From assembly GCA_964487915.1 (NCBI GenBank), contig CAZASN010000005.1:56210-120209 (forward strand): 64,000 bases of DNA, read 5' to 3'. Source of the stretch: Proruminimicrobium sp964487915. Lineage in GTDB: Bacteria > Elusimicrobiota > Endomicrobiia > Endomicrobiales > Endomicrobiaceae. The position numbers and the translations under genes were made by a program. The number at the start of each line of letters is the position of its first letter. Positions within the stretch are counted from its first letter, which is position 1. The notes beneath the pieces were generated by a model. That model was not told the DNA's origin. It made no database searches and saw only the letters and a program-made list of their open reading frames with translations. This document shows, piece by piece, positions 35,677 through 44,422 of this stretch.

Positions 35677-36234
35677 ATGAAAAAATTATTTGCTTTATTG
35701 ATAATATTTTTTGGTTTTGCGGCGGCAGGATGCGACAGTCCGTATCAGCCTACTCCGCAGTTATTGCCTGCGTATATAAAAAAAATTTATGTAAGACCGG
35801 TTGTAAACAATACTAATCAATACGGTCTTGAGGATAAGCTGACTAAAGCTCTTATAGACGAATTTATGAGCGACGGCAGACTGTCTCTTATGTCTAATGA
35901 AAACGAAGCGGACGGCGTTTTGGTTTGTGAAATCAAAAGATATGTTTTACAGCCTTTGACATACGACGCCAACATGGTAACGGAACAATATAAATTATGG
36001 ATATTGGTTAACGCTTATTTCATAGATAAACATGAAAACGTAACTCTCTGGGTTGAACCGAATATGGAAGGTATACAGATCTACGCCGATGCGGTTAAAG
36101 TAGGCTTCGGCGGTATGACCGAAGAACAGGCCAGAGAAAATATTTATATTAAATTATCAAGAGATATTGTAAGAAGAACCGTAAGCGGATTTGGGACGGC
36201 GTCGGGGATATCGGAACGTAAGGTCCAAGAATAA
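35677..36234 (+). CDS. lptE: LPS-assembly lipoprotein LptE
   Basis: The 185-aa product is a lipoprotein with lipobox AAGC (Cys19), followed by the LptE-type alpha/beta fold: 'IKKIYVRPVVNNTNQYGLEDKLTKALIDEFMSDGRLSL'. LptE plugs the LptD barrel and helps insert lipopolysaccharide at the outer membrane. Its presence says the organism is a diderm. AGGAGGGGA lies just before the ATG. The position between leuS and holA supports the call even where the sequence is divergent. A copy of the 109-bp repeat follows the stop. Confidence 0.87.
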   Translation: MKKLFALLIIFFGFAAAGCDSPYQPTPQLLPAYIKKIYVRPVVNNTNQYGLEDKLTKALIDEFMSDGRLSLMSNENEADGVLVCEIKRYVLQPLTYDANMVTEQYKLWILVNAYFIDKHENVTLWVEPNMEGIQIYADAVKVGFGGMTEEQARENIYIKLSRDIVRRTVSGFGTASGISERKVQE

Positions 36235-36248
36235 ATTAAGACCGAAAC

Positions 36249-36357
36249 ATTTGCGCTGCACCGAGAAATTTTAAAACCTTATGTACTGTTCGCTCCGCTT
36301 TATTGATGTACACTGCGGTTTTAAAATTTCTCGTTTCGCACCAAATCTTTCTAGTCT
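36249..36357. repeat. 109-bp palindromic repeat element, copy 2
   Basis: Perfect 17-bp arms (36262-36278 and 36317-36333, left arm cgagaaattttaaaacc) flank a 38-base centre beginning ttatgtactgttcgct. The centre agrees with copy 1 (10780-10888) in about 30 of 38 bases, while the arms share no obvious sequence with those of copy 1. The outer boxes are ATTTG-2-CTGCA at 36249-36260 and TTTCG-4-AAATCTT-3-AGTCT at 36334-36357. It fills most of the lptE-holA gap. Confidence 0.75.
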
Positions 36358-36397
36358 TTTAGATACAATACAAAAAACAATATGGTTTCGAGGGGAA

Positions 36398-37417
36398 ATG
36401 GGTTTTATAACATATCAGGCTTTTCAGAAACATCTTCAGGGTAAAAATACGGTGCCGGTTTATTTATTTGCCGGAGACGAACAGTATTTTATTGACAGCT
36501 GCTTGAAAGGTATTGAAGAAAAACTTGCCGTTGATCCTCTTAACAGAGAAACTTTTCAGGCGCCTGATCTTGAAGGAAAAACGGTTTCGGAAGCGGTTCA
36601 GACTCTTCCTTTTTTAGGCGATAAAAGACTTGTTATTTTAAAGCTTGCCCATAAGTTAAATAATCCGGATTATGAATTTGTGGAAAAATTGATAGAAAAT
36701 CCGGTTGATACGACATGTTTTGTAATTTTGGTCCCTGAAAAAATAAAAGACGTAAAGAAAAGAAAAGATTTGCTTGATTTATGTTCGTCTTCAAAATCTT
36801 GCGTTTCGGTAGACTGTAAAAAAATTTATGATTCCGATGCTATAAAATTTGTTAAAGCGGAATTTGCAAGAAGAAAAAAACTTATACCAGATGAGCTTGC
36901 CGAACGGATTGTATCCGAAACGGGAGCTGATTTATTGAGTTTATATAATGAAATAGAAAAAATATGCATATATACCGGCAAAGACGATAACAAAATTACC
37001 GAGGAAGTATTTGCAAAAGTCAGCGGCTGGACAAAGGAAATAAATGATTTCGCCCTTACAGGAGAAATAGAAGCAAAAAATTTGAAATCAGCATTGTTTA
37101 TATTTAACAAAATGATAACGTCCGGCGAAGACCATATAAAAATTTTATTCCAAATATCGTCAACTGTTCGCAGGTTATTGACCGTAAAAAGTTTGATTGA
37201 AGAGAAAAAATATGACCCCAGAGACGCGGCCGCTTTTGCAAGGGTATATAACGCTTATTTTGCTTCAATTTTTTTAAGAAATGTATCAAAGCATAAACTT
37301 GCTCATCTTAAGAAATGCATATCAAAAATTCTGGAAACGGATATCGCTCTCAAAACAAAATCTCAGTCGGATAAAACTCTGCTATTGGAAAATCTTATTA
37401 TTTTTATATGCGGATAG
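36398..37417 (+). CDS. holA: DNA polymerase III subunit delta
   Basis: HolA is the wrench of the clamp loader that opens the beta sliding clamp. The 339-aa protein has the N-terminal AAA+-like fold ('VYLFAGDEQYFIDSCLKGIE', with the F/L-x-clamp contact region), a small helical middle and the collar domain 'LFIFNKMITSGEDHIKILFQISSTVRRLL'. I start it at ATG 36398 after AGGGGA. The frame is open upstream, but that part lies inside the repeat element and is not HolA-like. It converges on uvrC with 1 base between stop codons. Confidence 0.9.
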   Translation: MGFITYQAFQKHLQGKNTVPVYLFAGDEQYFIDSCLKGIEEKLAVDPLNRETFQAPDLEGKTVSEAVQTLPFLGDKRLVILKLAHKLNNPDYEFVEKLIENPVDTTCFVILVPEKIKDVKKRKDLLDLCSSSKSCVSVDCKKIYDSDAIKFVKAEFARRKKLIPDELAERIVSETGADLLSLYNEIEKICIYTGKDDNKITEEVFAKVSGWTKEINDFALTGEIEAKNLKSALFIFNKMITSGEDHIKILFQISSTVRRLLTVKSLIEEKKYDPRDAAAFARVYNAYFASIFLRNVSKHKLAHLKKCISKILETDIALKTKSQSDKTLLLENLIIFICG

Positions 37418-37418
37418 T

Positions 37419-38720
37419 TTAACCTTCAATAAACTTTTTGTTTCTTAAAAGTTTATGATATGTTATTGCAAACCTGTGTGCTTCATCGCGGATTGCCTGT
37501 AAAACTCTTAAAGCGTGCGAATTTGCGGGAAGTTTTACGGAAGCGGATTTGCCCATAATGAAAATTTCTTCTTCCTGTTTTGCCAGAGAAATCAAAGGTA
37601 TATAAATCCCTATTTCGTTTAAAGCCTGTTCGGCGTAAGCCAGCTGTCCTTTGCCTCCGTCTATAATAATTAAATCGGGAAACTTTTCATTTTTGCGTAT
37701 TATAGACGAATATCTTCTGAAAACGACTTCTTTTATCATCGCAAAATCATTGATCTGGTTTACCGTTTGTATTTTAAATCTTTTATAACCGCTTTTATTC
37801 GGCTTTCCGTTTACAAACTGAACCATTGAACCTACGGGATTTGTTCCGGCCGTATTTGAGATATCAAAACATTCCATAACGTTTGGCAGCTGTTTTAACC
37901 TTAGTTTTTCTTTTAATTCCAAAAGAGCGTCTGTCTTAAAAATATACTGGTTCAATTCTTCAAGTTCAATTCTGCTTACTGAAACTCTTTCAGCCATAGA
38001 ACGTATCGCAAAAAGTCTGTCTCTTATATCTTTAGCTTTTTCATACTGTTGTTCGCCGCTTGCCCGTTTCATCTGTTTTTCCCAGACAGATTCAAGGCTT
38101 CTGAATTTACCTTTTAAAAAGAGTTCAAGCTCTTTGAGATTATTTTTGTAATCAGCCGACGTTATGTGCCCCATGCAAGGGCCGTAACACAGATGCGTGT
38201 GATAATAAAGACATGATTTTACTTTTGCGGGATCCGGCTGTTCTTTTTGTGAAAAAGAAAGTTTACACGGCCTTATTTTAAAAATTTTATTGAGCCAAAA
38301 GATCAGTTTTTTTATATATGTCACCTGCGGATACGGACCGAAATAAAGAGCGCCGTCGTTAATCATTTTTCTTGACATTATAAGGCGCGGGAAATCTTCG
38401 TTTACGGTAAGTTTTATAAAAGGATATGATTTATCGTCCTTCCACATTGCGTTAAAATGAGGCTGTATTTTTTTTATAAGGTCTCTTTCAAGTATAAGAG
38501 CTTCTCTTTCCGAAGAGCATAAAATATAGTTTATAGTTTTCATCGCCGTAATTATAGACGATGATTTGCTGTTTGTATCGGAATGGAAATAAGAAGTTAT
38601 TCTGTTTTTTAAATCTTTTGCTTTACCTACGTATATTATGTTTGCGGCCGTATCTCTCATCAGATACACGCCGGGAAGATGCGGGATGTTTTTTGTGTAA
38701 TCTTCAGCTGTTTTTTGCAT
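37419..38720 (-). CDS. uvrC: UvrC-like excinuclease subunit, shortened
   Basis: UvrC cuts both sides of a lesion in nucleotide excision repair. This 433-aa version keeps the GIY-YIG nuclease (G17-V-Y, Y30-V-G, R40, E78) and the cysteine cluster C..YGPCMG. It also keeps the UVR helix pair (about 205-245) and the RNase H-like nuclease with ECFDIS, IIIDGGKGQL and AIRDEAHRFA. Compared with the usual 600 residues, about 100 between UVR and the RNase H core and the C-terminal HhH pair are missing. The stop comes right after HKLLRNKKFIEG. Both cutting sites look intact, so it may be active. It overlaps murJ by 17 bases. Confidence 0.88.
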   Translation of the reverse strand: MQKTAEDYTKNIPHLPGVYLMRDTAANIIYVGKAKDLKNRITSYFHSDTNSKSSSIITAMKTINYILCSSEREALILERDLIKKIQPHFNAMWKDDKSYPFIKLTVNEDFPRLIMSRKMINDGALYFGPYPQVTYIKKLIFWLNKIFKIRPCKLSFSQKEQPDPAKVKSCLYYHTHLCYGPCMGHITSADYKNNLKELELFLKGKFRSLESVWEKQMKRASGEQQYEKAKDIRDRLFAIRSMAERVSVSRIELEELNQYIFKTDALLELKEKLRLKQLPNVMECFDISNTAGTNPVGSMVQFVNGKPNKSGYKRFKIQTVNQINDFAMIKEVVFRRYSSIIRKNEKFPDLIIIDGGKGQLAYAEQALNEIGIYIPLISLAKQEEEIFIMGKSASVKLPANSHALRVLQAIRDEAHRFAITYHKLLRNKKFIEG

Positions 38721-40260
38721 AATATTTTCTTAAAAAAGCCGACAGCAACTGTTCTATTTCAGGTGATTTTATAAGTTTTGACACTCCTATAAATATTAGA
38801 AGGCCTGCAATAATCGCAATTGTAAGTGATAAAAAAAGCGGTATTTTAATTTGTATTATAAAATAACAGACAATGCCCATAACAGCCGAAGCTATTAAAT
38901 TTTTAAAAGTGGAATTAAGAATTTTATATATTCCGATCCTGCCTATTTTAATTCTTAATTTATACAAAAGCATTGCCGAGTTTAAATATGCGCATATGGA
39001 AGTGGCAAGAGCAAGTCCGCCGACGCCCAAAGGCTGCATGAGAATAACGCATAAAAGCACGTGTATCAGCATTACAACAAAAGCTACTTTTACGGGAGTT
39101 TTTGTATTTTGAAAAGAAAAAAATGTGTTTGCCAAAATTTTTGCTATCGCATAAGCCGGAAGTCCCAGAGAATAGTAAAGCAAAGCGCTGTTTGTCACTA
39201 ATGAGGCGGCATGGTCAAATCTGCCTCGTTCAAACAATACTTTTATCATAGGAAGTCCCAAAACTATTAAAGCTATAGTTGCGGGAACTAACAATACTAT
39301 CGAAAACCTTATTGAAACATTAAGAGTTTCTTTCATATCTACTATATTCTTTTGAGCAACCGATTTTGACATCATAGGCAAAGATACCGTGGCAAGAGCA
39401 AGTCCGAAAATGGCAAGAGGAAGCTGCATAAGACGGTTTGAATAATATAACGCAGTAATAGAACCGTTGCCTAAAAAAGATGCGCATACCGTGTCCACAA
39501 AAGTGTTAATCTGGTCTACCGATATGCCGATAACAGAAGGTATCATAAGGAAAAATATTTTTTTTAAACCGGGATGATTAAAATTAAAATCCAGTTTTAA
39601 ATGCCAGTCAAGCTGTTTCAAATAAGGGTATTGATAAATAAAATGAAGTAATGCTCCGAATATTACGCTTATCGCAAGTCCTTTTATTTTATCGCCGGGA
39701 AGCAAAAAGGGGGCAATCGCAACAACATATATTATTTCGGCAACGCTCAAGCCTGCCGGCGCAATTGCAGGTATAAAAAATGAATTAAGAGTGTTAAGAA
39801 GAGCAAGAAGTATTGAAGCAAGACATATAAAAACAAGAAACGGAAACATTAAACGTGTAAGTTCTATTGTAAGCTGAAGTTTTTCGGGATCTGAAGTAAA
39901 CCCCCATGCTATGATTTTTACGAGAAGCGGGGCAAAAAACATTCCTAATACGGTAAATACGGTTGTAATTAAAAGAATTGAAGTAAAAACTACGTTTATA
40001 AGTTTTTGAGTGTCTTCTTTTGTTTTTGTATGCAGATATTCCGAAAAAACGGGTATAAAAGCTACCGAAAAAGATCCTTCTCCCAGCATTCTTCTTATTA
40101 AATTAGGAATTCGAAAAGCCGCATAAAACGCGTCTGCCACAAGACCTGCGCCGAATAAATAAGCGACAAGCATATCCCTCACGTATCCGAAAATTCTGGA
40201 TATTGTAGTTCCTACGCTTACGCTTCCTATGTGTTTAATTATATTTTTATTTTCACTCAT
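38704..40260 (-). CDS. murJ: Lipid II flippase MurJ (MviN)
   Basis: MurJ moves lipid II across the inner membrane for peptidoglycan synthesis. The 518-aa product has about 14 transmembrane helices and the family start 'VSVGTTISRIFGYVRDMLVAYLFGAGLVADAFYAAFRIPNLIRRMLGEGSFSVAFIPVFSEY'. This includes the RxxGxxRD and GEGxxxxAFIP signatures and the lipid II-binding arginines. No ribosome site precedes the ATG, and a TATAAT-type box lies 7 bases upstream, so the mRNA is expected to be leaderless. uvrC follows with a 17-base overlap. Confidence 0.95.
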   Translation of the reverse strand: MSENKNIIKHIGSVSVGTTISRIFGYVRDMLVAYLFGAGLVADAFYAAFRIPNLIRRMLGEGSFSVAFIPVFSEYLHTKTKEDTQKLINVVFTSILLITTVFTVLGMFFAPLLVKIIAWGFTSDPEKLQLTIELTRLMFPFLVFICLASILLALLNTLNSFFIPAIAPAGLSVAEIIYVVAIAPFLLPGDKIKGLAISVIFGALLHFIYQYPYLKQLDWHLKLDFNFNHPGLKKIFFLMIPSVIGISVDQINTFVDTVCASFLGNGSITALYYSNRLMQLPLAIFGLALATVSLPMMSKSVAQKNIVDMKETLNVSIRFSIVLLVPATIALIVLGLPMIKVLFERGRFDHAASLVTNSALLYYSLGLPAYAIAKILANTFFSFQNTKTPVKVAFVVMLIHVLLCVILMQPLGVGGLALATSICAYLNSAMLLYKLRIKIGRIGIYKILNSTFKNLIASAVMGIVCYFIIQIKIPLFLSLTIAIIAGLLIFIGVSKLIKSPEIEQLLSAFLRKYYAKNS

Positions 40261-40267
40261 AACGCTG

Positions 40268-40273
40268 ATTATA
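40268..40273 (-). promoter_or_regulatory. murJ -10 box
   Basis: The minus strand reads TATAAT here, 7 bases before the murJ ATG at 40260. The -35 region is poor (ATGGAA-like at 18 bases). Transcription should begin at or next to the start codon. Confidence 0.5.
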
Positions 40274-40303
40274 CTAAAATAACATTCTGTATTCCATAAG
40301 AGT

Positions 40304-40332
40304 TTGCTTTTGGTTTGATCTTATATTATAAT
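40304..40332 (+). promoter_or_regulatory. Promoter of the repeat-radical SAM gene
   Basis: TTGCTT (40304-40309) and consensus TATAAT (40327-40332) are 17 bases apart. The start of transcription is expected near 40339, about 15 bases before ATG 40354, with no ribosome site in the leader. It is divergent from murJ. Confidence 0.55.
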
Positions 40333-40353
40333 TATAAAAATAACTTTATCTTA

Positions 40354-41357
40354 ATGAAAAATACTCTTCAAAAAATGGATAAAAAAACTAATCAGATTCA
40401 TCAATTAAGACAACTCATTGAACAAAAACAATACAAAGAAGCTATTAATCTGGCTTATGATATGCGCCAATATGATAATGATTTGGACTATATTATGGAG
40501 ATGGGGCAGTTGTTAAAAGCTACGTCTGATTATGCCGGCGCAATCAAATGGTTTGAGAAAGTTTTAAACACAGACAGCGGCAACATATATGCCGTTAAAG
40601 GTATAATTGAAAGTTTAAAAGATTCGGGACATTATATAGAAGCGTTGGGGTATATAAACGGTTTAAGCAAGAAAGAACAGAAAAGAATAATTGAAGAAAC
40701 GGCGTTGCAGTGTATAAATACTGAAGATGTAGTTTCTTTGAGATATATATTTAAGCATACAGATATATTAAGCGATAAGGAAAAAGTATCAGGTATATTG
40801 CAGAGAGTTTGTGATAAGGTCAATAAGTGTAAAAAGCCGGATACTGAAGCCGATTTAATAGATGTCACGGAGCTTTATTTATCATTTTCAGATAAATATG
40901 TGCAAAATAAAATAGCGGAACAAATAGCATATTATTATTCATGCAATAAAAAAACGGCAGAGACATTGCATTGGTTATCTTTAATTAATTCTGATTTTGA
41001 CTTTGTTAAAAGAGAGAAACATATTATTAAGATAATTAATAATCTTGAAAATAACAATACAAAAAACAATGAAGAATTCATAAAAGAGCTGAGTAAAGCG
41101 CATAAAAACGCTGTTAATCCGGCCATAAAAGAAATCATATTGGTATATTTGGGAAAATTAAAAAATAAAATTGTAAAAGATAAAATAAGAAATTTTATAA
41201 ATCTTAAACAATATGATAAAGCATTAAACTTTGCAAAGAAAATCAAAGACGGTAACGAAGATATTGAATATATGCTTGAGATGGGGCAGTTGTTAAAAGC
41301 TGCGTCTGATTATGCCGGCGCAATCAAATGGTTTGAGAAAGTTTTAAACACAGACAG
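40354..41357 (+). CDS. Repeat-radical SAM protein, N-terminal part (cut by assembly gap)
   Basis: This frame holds long helical modules with a TPR-like core: 'INLKQYDKALNFAKKIKDG', 'MLEMGQLLKAASDYAGAIKWFEKVLNTD', then about 200 helical residues rich in Lys, Asn and Ile. The first module starts near 40400, and the second begins exactly 780 bases later (260 residues). The gap interrupts the second. The same module occurs again after the gap, so 40354-43930 is almost surely one gene. The two halves are out of frame only because the 100 Ns are a placeholder. I start at ATG 40354 (MKNTLQKMDKK). An earlier in-frame ATG lies between the -35 and -10 boxes. Confidence 0.75.
40498..40577 (+). repeat. 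80-bp direct repeat inside module 1
   Basis: This 80-base block, coding for EMGQLLKATSDYAGAIKWFEKVLNTDS, recurs at 41278-41357 with one mismatch and again, in part, just after the gap (41458-41512). The near identity in otherwise diverged modules suggests recent duplication or gene conversion, and it explains the assembly break. Confidence 0.85.
41278..41357 (+). repeat. 80-bp direct repeat inside module 2 (ends at gap)
   Basis: This is the second copy of the block at 40498-40577, 780 bases downstream. Its last 57 bases run into the Ns. Bases 41301-41355 are identical to 41458-41512 after the gap, and only the next bases differ (ag against gt). Confidence 0.85.
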
Positions 41358-41457
41358 NNNNNNNNNNNNNNNNNNNNNNNNNNNNNNNNNNNNNNNNNNN
41401 NNNNNNNNNNNNNNNNNNNNNNNNNNNNNNNNNNNNNNNNNNNNNNNNNNNNNNNNN
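41358..41457. other. Assembly gap (100 N)
   Basis: Exactly 100 Ns, the usual placeholder for a gap of unknown size. Both sides end in the same 55 bases, as expected when a short-read graph breaks at a repeat. At least part of one 260-residue module is probably missing. Confidence 0.98.
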
Positions 41458-41458
41458 T

Positions 41459-43930
41459 GCGTCTGATTATGCCGGCGCAATCAAATGGTTTGAGAAAGTT
41501 TTAAACACAGACGTTAAAAATAAATATGCCGTCAGAGGCCTTATAGAGTGTTTAACAAGTGCCGGACGTTATACGGAAGCGGCAGAATATATAGACTTAA
41601 ACAAGAAAGAAAGTTTAATTTTGATTAAAGACATAATTAAAAAATCTATAAATTCGGCGGATATAGATTCTTTAAAAAGCATATTAGAAAATAATAAAAT
41701 ATTAAGAAATAACGCGAGTATCATAACATCAATATTAAAAAATGTCTCTAATAATATAAACAAATATACAAATTTGACTGCTGAAAAGAAAATATCCGGA
41801 TTATTCAAAATTTATCTTCCTTTTGTGAATAAAAATATTTATGGAAAAATAATAGAAAAGATTGCTTATCATTACGCCTGCAACAAAAAAATAGCTGAAT
41901 CATTAGAATGGTTATCTTTGATTCATACTGATTTTAAGACTGTAAAAACGGGCTGTATTTTTAAAATAATTAATGGAATTGAAAACACCGGTATAAAAAA
42001 TACAGATAAATTTATGGAGCAGTTAAAAAAAATATGCGCAAAGTCAAAAAATCAAGCAGTAAAAACGATGATATCGATGTATTTTCAGAAATTAAAATAT
42101 AATATTCTGAAAGAAAAAATAAAAAAATTAATAAATCTTAAACAATATGATAAGGCATTAAATTTTGTAAAGAAAATAAAAGAATGTAAAAAAGATGTCG
42201 GATATATGCTGGAAACAGGACAGTTGCTCAAAGCCGCATCTGATTATTCCGGCGCAATAAAATGGTTTAAACAAGTTTTAAAGGCAGATGTTAAAAATAA
42301 ATATGCGGTCAGAGGGCTTGTAGAAAGCTTGATAAACGCCGGAAGATATTCTGAACTTACGGAATATATAAAATATTTAAACAAAAAAGAACGTTTTATT
42401 ATTATAAATAAAACGGTTGAAAAATATATTGATTCGGAAGATATAGATTCTTTAAAACGCATATTAAAACATAATAAAACATTAACAAACAATAAAAACA
42501 TATTATCCGCGACGCTTCGCATGGTCGTAGATAAGATGTATAAGTGCAAAAAACACGATACGGAAAGAAAATTAACGGAATTATTAAAAAAATATGTCAA
42601 ATTTCTTCCGGATTCTCTCAAAATAAAAGTGAGTTTATATTATAGTGAAAATAAAAATGTTAAAGAAACAATAAGATGGTTGTCATATATCAGATCAAAT
42701 TTAATTAATCAAAAAAAAATAATTTCTTTAATTGTTTATATGCTTCGTAAAGAAGTTATTTTAAAAAATGATATAAAAAATATAGTAAAGAATCTAAATA
42801 TTCTGCATAAAAATATAAAAGACATAAAATTCAAAAATTTAATACTGGGCGAAACCGAAATATTACAAAATAAAATTATTTTAAAATCAAAACCGGTAAA
42901 AATGCATGTTGTTCTTACTACAAAATGCAATCTTAAATGTATTATGTGCAATGTCTGCACAAACGAATATACAATATCAAATAATTATATAGAAATTATA
43001 AAAGAATATTTGCCTTATCTTGAAGAAATATCATGGCAGGGGGGAGAATTATTTTTATATGATAAATTTGAAGAATTAATCAAACTTGCGGCTAAATATA
43101 AGGTTGAACAGGAATTTGTGACAAACGGATTGCTGCTTGATAAAAGAAGAATAGAAATTGTCGCCAAATATAATATTTTTCTTTCAATATCAATAGATTC
43201 CGTTAAAAAAGAAACATATGAATACATAAGAGCCGGAGCAAAATTTGACAGTTTAATATTCGTGTTAAAGCAACTTTATGATTACAAACTAAATCATAGG
43301 GATATAAAGTATTCTATGTCCGTTGTCGTAATGTCAATAAATTATAAGGAATTGGACGACATAGTTAAATTTGCAATTTTATACGGATTTACCGGAATAT
43401 ATTTTCAACGTTATATTCCTCACGAAAACATTACCGATGATTTAATGCTTAACGAAGAACAGGCTTTATATGTTTTTGAAAAAATTCAAGAAATAAAAAA
43501 TAACTTTAAGAATATAACAGTAAAAACAAATATAGGAGATGATGTTTTTAAGTATTGGAATGTAAAAAAAATTAATTCTGATATTTCGCATAAAGATGAA
43601 ATAAATCAATTGTCCGGTACCGATGCTGACAACAACTATGAAAAAAAAGATAATGAAATTTTAGAAAGTAAAAATAATAACATATATGAAAAAATATTTT
43701 GCATTGCGCCGTGGAAAACATTATTTCTTGATTTCGGAATGAAAATGAAGTTTTCAGGCTATTGTAATTCTTTTAAAACTCTTGACGGCGAATTTGATAT
43801 TTGGAATTGCCCTCCGGCCGTTGAATACAGAAAATCTATCATAAAAAACAAACCTCTTGATTATTGCAATCGTTTTTGCAAAACAGCCGGCAATGACGGA
43901 GAAGAAGTAAGAAAATTCGGCCGATCGTAA
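41459..43930 (+). CDS. Repeat-radical SAM/SPASM protein, C-terminal part
   Basis: The frame runs from the gap to 43930 (about 823 residues). It has the rest of one module, a further module starting near 42124 ('INLKQYDKALNFVKKIKE', spacing 777 bases), and from about 42895 a radical SAM domain. The cluster motif CNLKCIMCN follows 'KPVKMHVVLTTK'. The core continues with 'ISWQGGELFLYDKFEELI' and 'LSISIDSVKKETYEYIRAGAKF'. A C-terminal SPASM-like cysteine set follows (CIAPWKTLF, CNSF, NCPP, CNRFC). SPASM enzymes often modify peptides or activate other enzymes. No small substrate peptide is visible nearby. An inverted-repeat terminator follows. Confidence 0.85.
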   Translation, partial: ASDYAGAIKWFEKVLNTDVKNKYAVRGLIECLTSAGRYTEAAEYIDLNKKESLILIKDIIKKSINSADIDSLKSILENNKILRNNASIITSILKNVSNNINKYTNLTAEKKISGLFKIYLPFVNKNIYGKIIEKIAYHYACNKKIAESLEWLSLIHTDFKTVKTGCIFKIINGIENTGIKNTDKFMEQLKKICAKSKNQAVKTMISMYFQKLKYNILKEKIKKLINLKQYDKALNFVKKIKECKKDVGYMLETGQLLKAASDYSGAIKWFKQVLKADVKNKYAVRGLVESLINAGRYSELTEYIKYLNKKERFIIINKTVEKYIDSEDIDSLKRILKHNKTLTNNKNILSATLRMVVDKMYKCKKHDTERKLTELLKKYVKFLPDSLKIKVSLYYSENKNVKETIRWLSYIRSNLINQKKIISLIVYMLRKEVILKNDIKNIVKNLNILHKNIKDIKFKNLILGETEILQNKIILKSKPVKMHVVLTTKCNLKCIMCNVCTNEYTISNNYIEIIKEYLPYLEEISWQGGELFLYDKFEELIKLAAKYKVEQEFVTNGLLLDKRRIEIVAKYNIFLSISIDSVKKETYEYIRAGAKFDSLIFVLKQLYDYKLNHRDIKYSMSVVVMSINYKELDDIVKFAILYGFTGIYFQRYIPHENITDDLMLNEEQALYVFEKIQEIKNNFKNITVKTNIGDDVFKYWNVKKINSDISHKDEINQLSGTDADNNYEKKDNEILESKNNNIYEKIFCIAPWKTLFLDFGMKMKFSGYCNSFKTLDGEFDIWNCPPAVEYRKSIIKNKPLDYCNRFCKTAGNDGEEVRKFGRS

Positions 43931-43944
43931 TAAGAACATGAAAC

Positions 43945-43978
43945 AAAAAAAACGATATCAAAAGATATCGTTTTTTTT
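43945..43978. terminator. Bidirectional intrinsic terminator
   Basis: The stem cgatatc/gatatcg (43953-43959, 43964-43970) with an AAAA loop is flanked by A and T runs that extend the pairing and give T tracts in both directions. It sits between the convergent radical SAM gene and rpsT. Confidence 0.85.
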
Positions 43979-43995
43979 TGTTTATTTTTATTATT

Positions 43996-44271
43996 TTAAA
44001 TTGAAGCTACAAGCTTGGAAAGTCTTGCTTTCTGGTTTGCCGCGGCATTTTTATGTATTACGTTTTTTTTCTTTGCTTTATCCCATTCGGCAAAAGCAAG
44101 ATTTAACGTTTTTTGAGCCGTTTCTTTATCTTTTGCTTTTACTGCAGCTTCAACTTTTTTAGCAAGCGATTTTATTTTGCTGTTTGTAGCCGTGTTTCTG
44201 GCATTTCTTTTTGCTGCCTTTCTAACTTCCTTAAGTGCCGAAGTATGTCTTCCGGTTTTTAATTTTGCCAT
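43996..44271 (-). CDS. rpsT: 30S ribosomal protein S20
   Basis: S20 is a helical-bundle protein that binds 16S rRNA early in 30S assembly. The 91-aa product is very basic and shows the family start 'SALKEVRKAAKRNARNTATNSKIKSLAKKVEAA' and the late 'KGVIHKNAAANQKARLSK'-type block (here KNVIHKNAAANQKARLSKLVASI). GGGGGAT precedes the ATG, and a strong promoter lies 40 bases upstream. It forms a single-gene transcript ending at the shared terminator. Confidence 0.96.
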   Translation of the reverse strand: MAKLKTGRHTSALKEVRKAAKRNARNTATNSKIKSLAKKVEAAVKAKDKETAQKTLNLAFAEWDKAKKKNVIHKNAAANQKARLSKLVASI

Positions 44272-44311
44272 TATATCCCCCGTTATTATTTAAACTTAAA
44301 CTGAGATTTGG

Positions 44312-44340
44312 ATTTTACATTATTTTATGCACGGAGTCAA
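44312..44340 (-). promoter_or_regulatory. rpsT promoter
   Basis: On the minus strand TTGACT (44335-44340) and TAAAAT (44312-44317) are separated by 17 bases, giving a leader of about 34 bases with a GGGGG ribosome site. Confidence 0.65.
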
Positions 44341-44362
44341 TATCATACTTTAAAATTTTTAT

Positions 44363-44391
44363 TTGTTTTTTTCGGAATAAAAAATTATAAT
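44363..44391 (+). promoter_or_regulatory. Promoter of the PhoH-like gene
   Basis: TTGTTT (44363-44368) and consensus TATAAT (44386-44391) are 17 bases apart, followed by GGGGGG and ATG 44423. Confidence 0.55.
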
Positions 44392-44422
44392 GATAAAAAG
44401 TAAATATTTATTTGGGGGGATT

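Noticed and set aside
36281..36397. N-terminal extension of holA by 39 residues
   Set aside because: This part is the repeat element read as protein. HolA homology and the AGGGGA site support ATG 36398.
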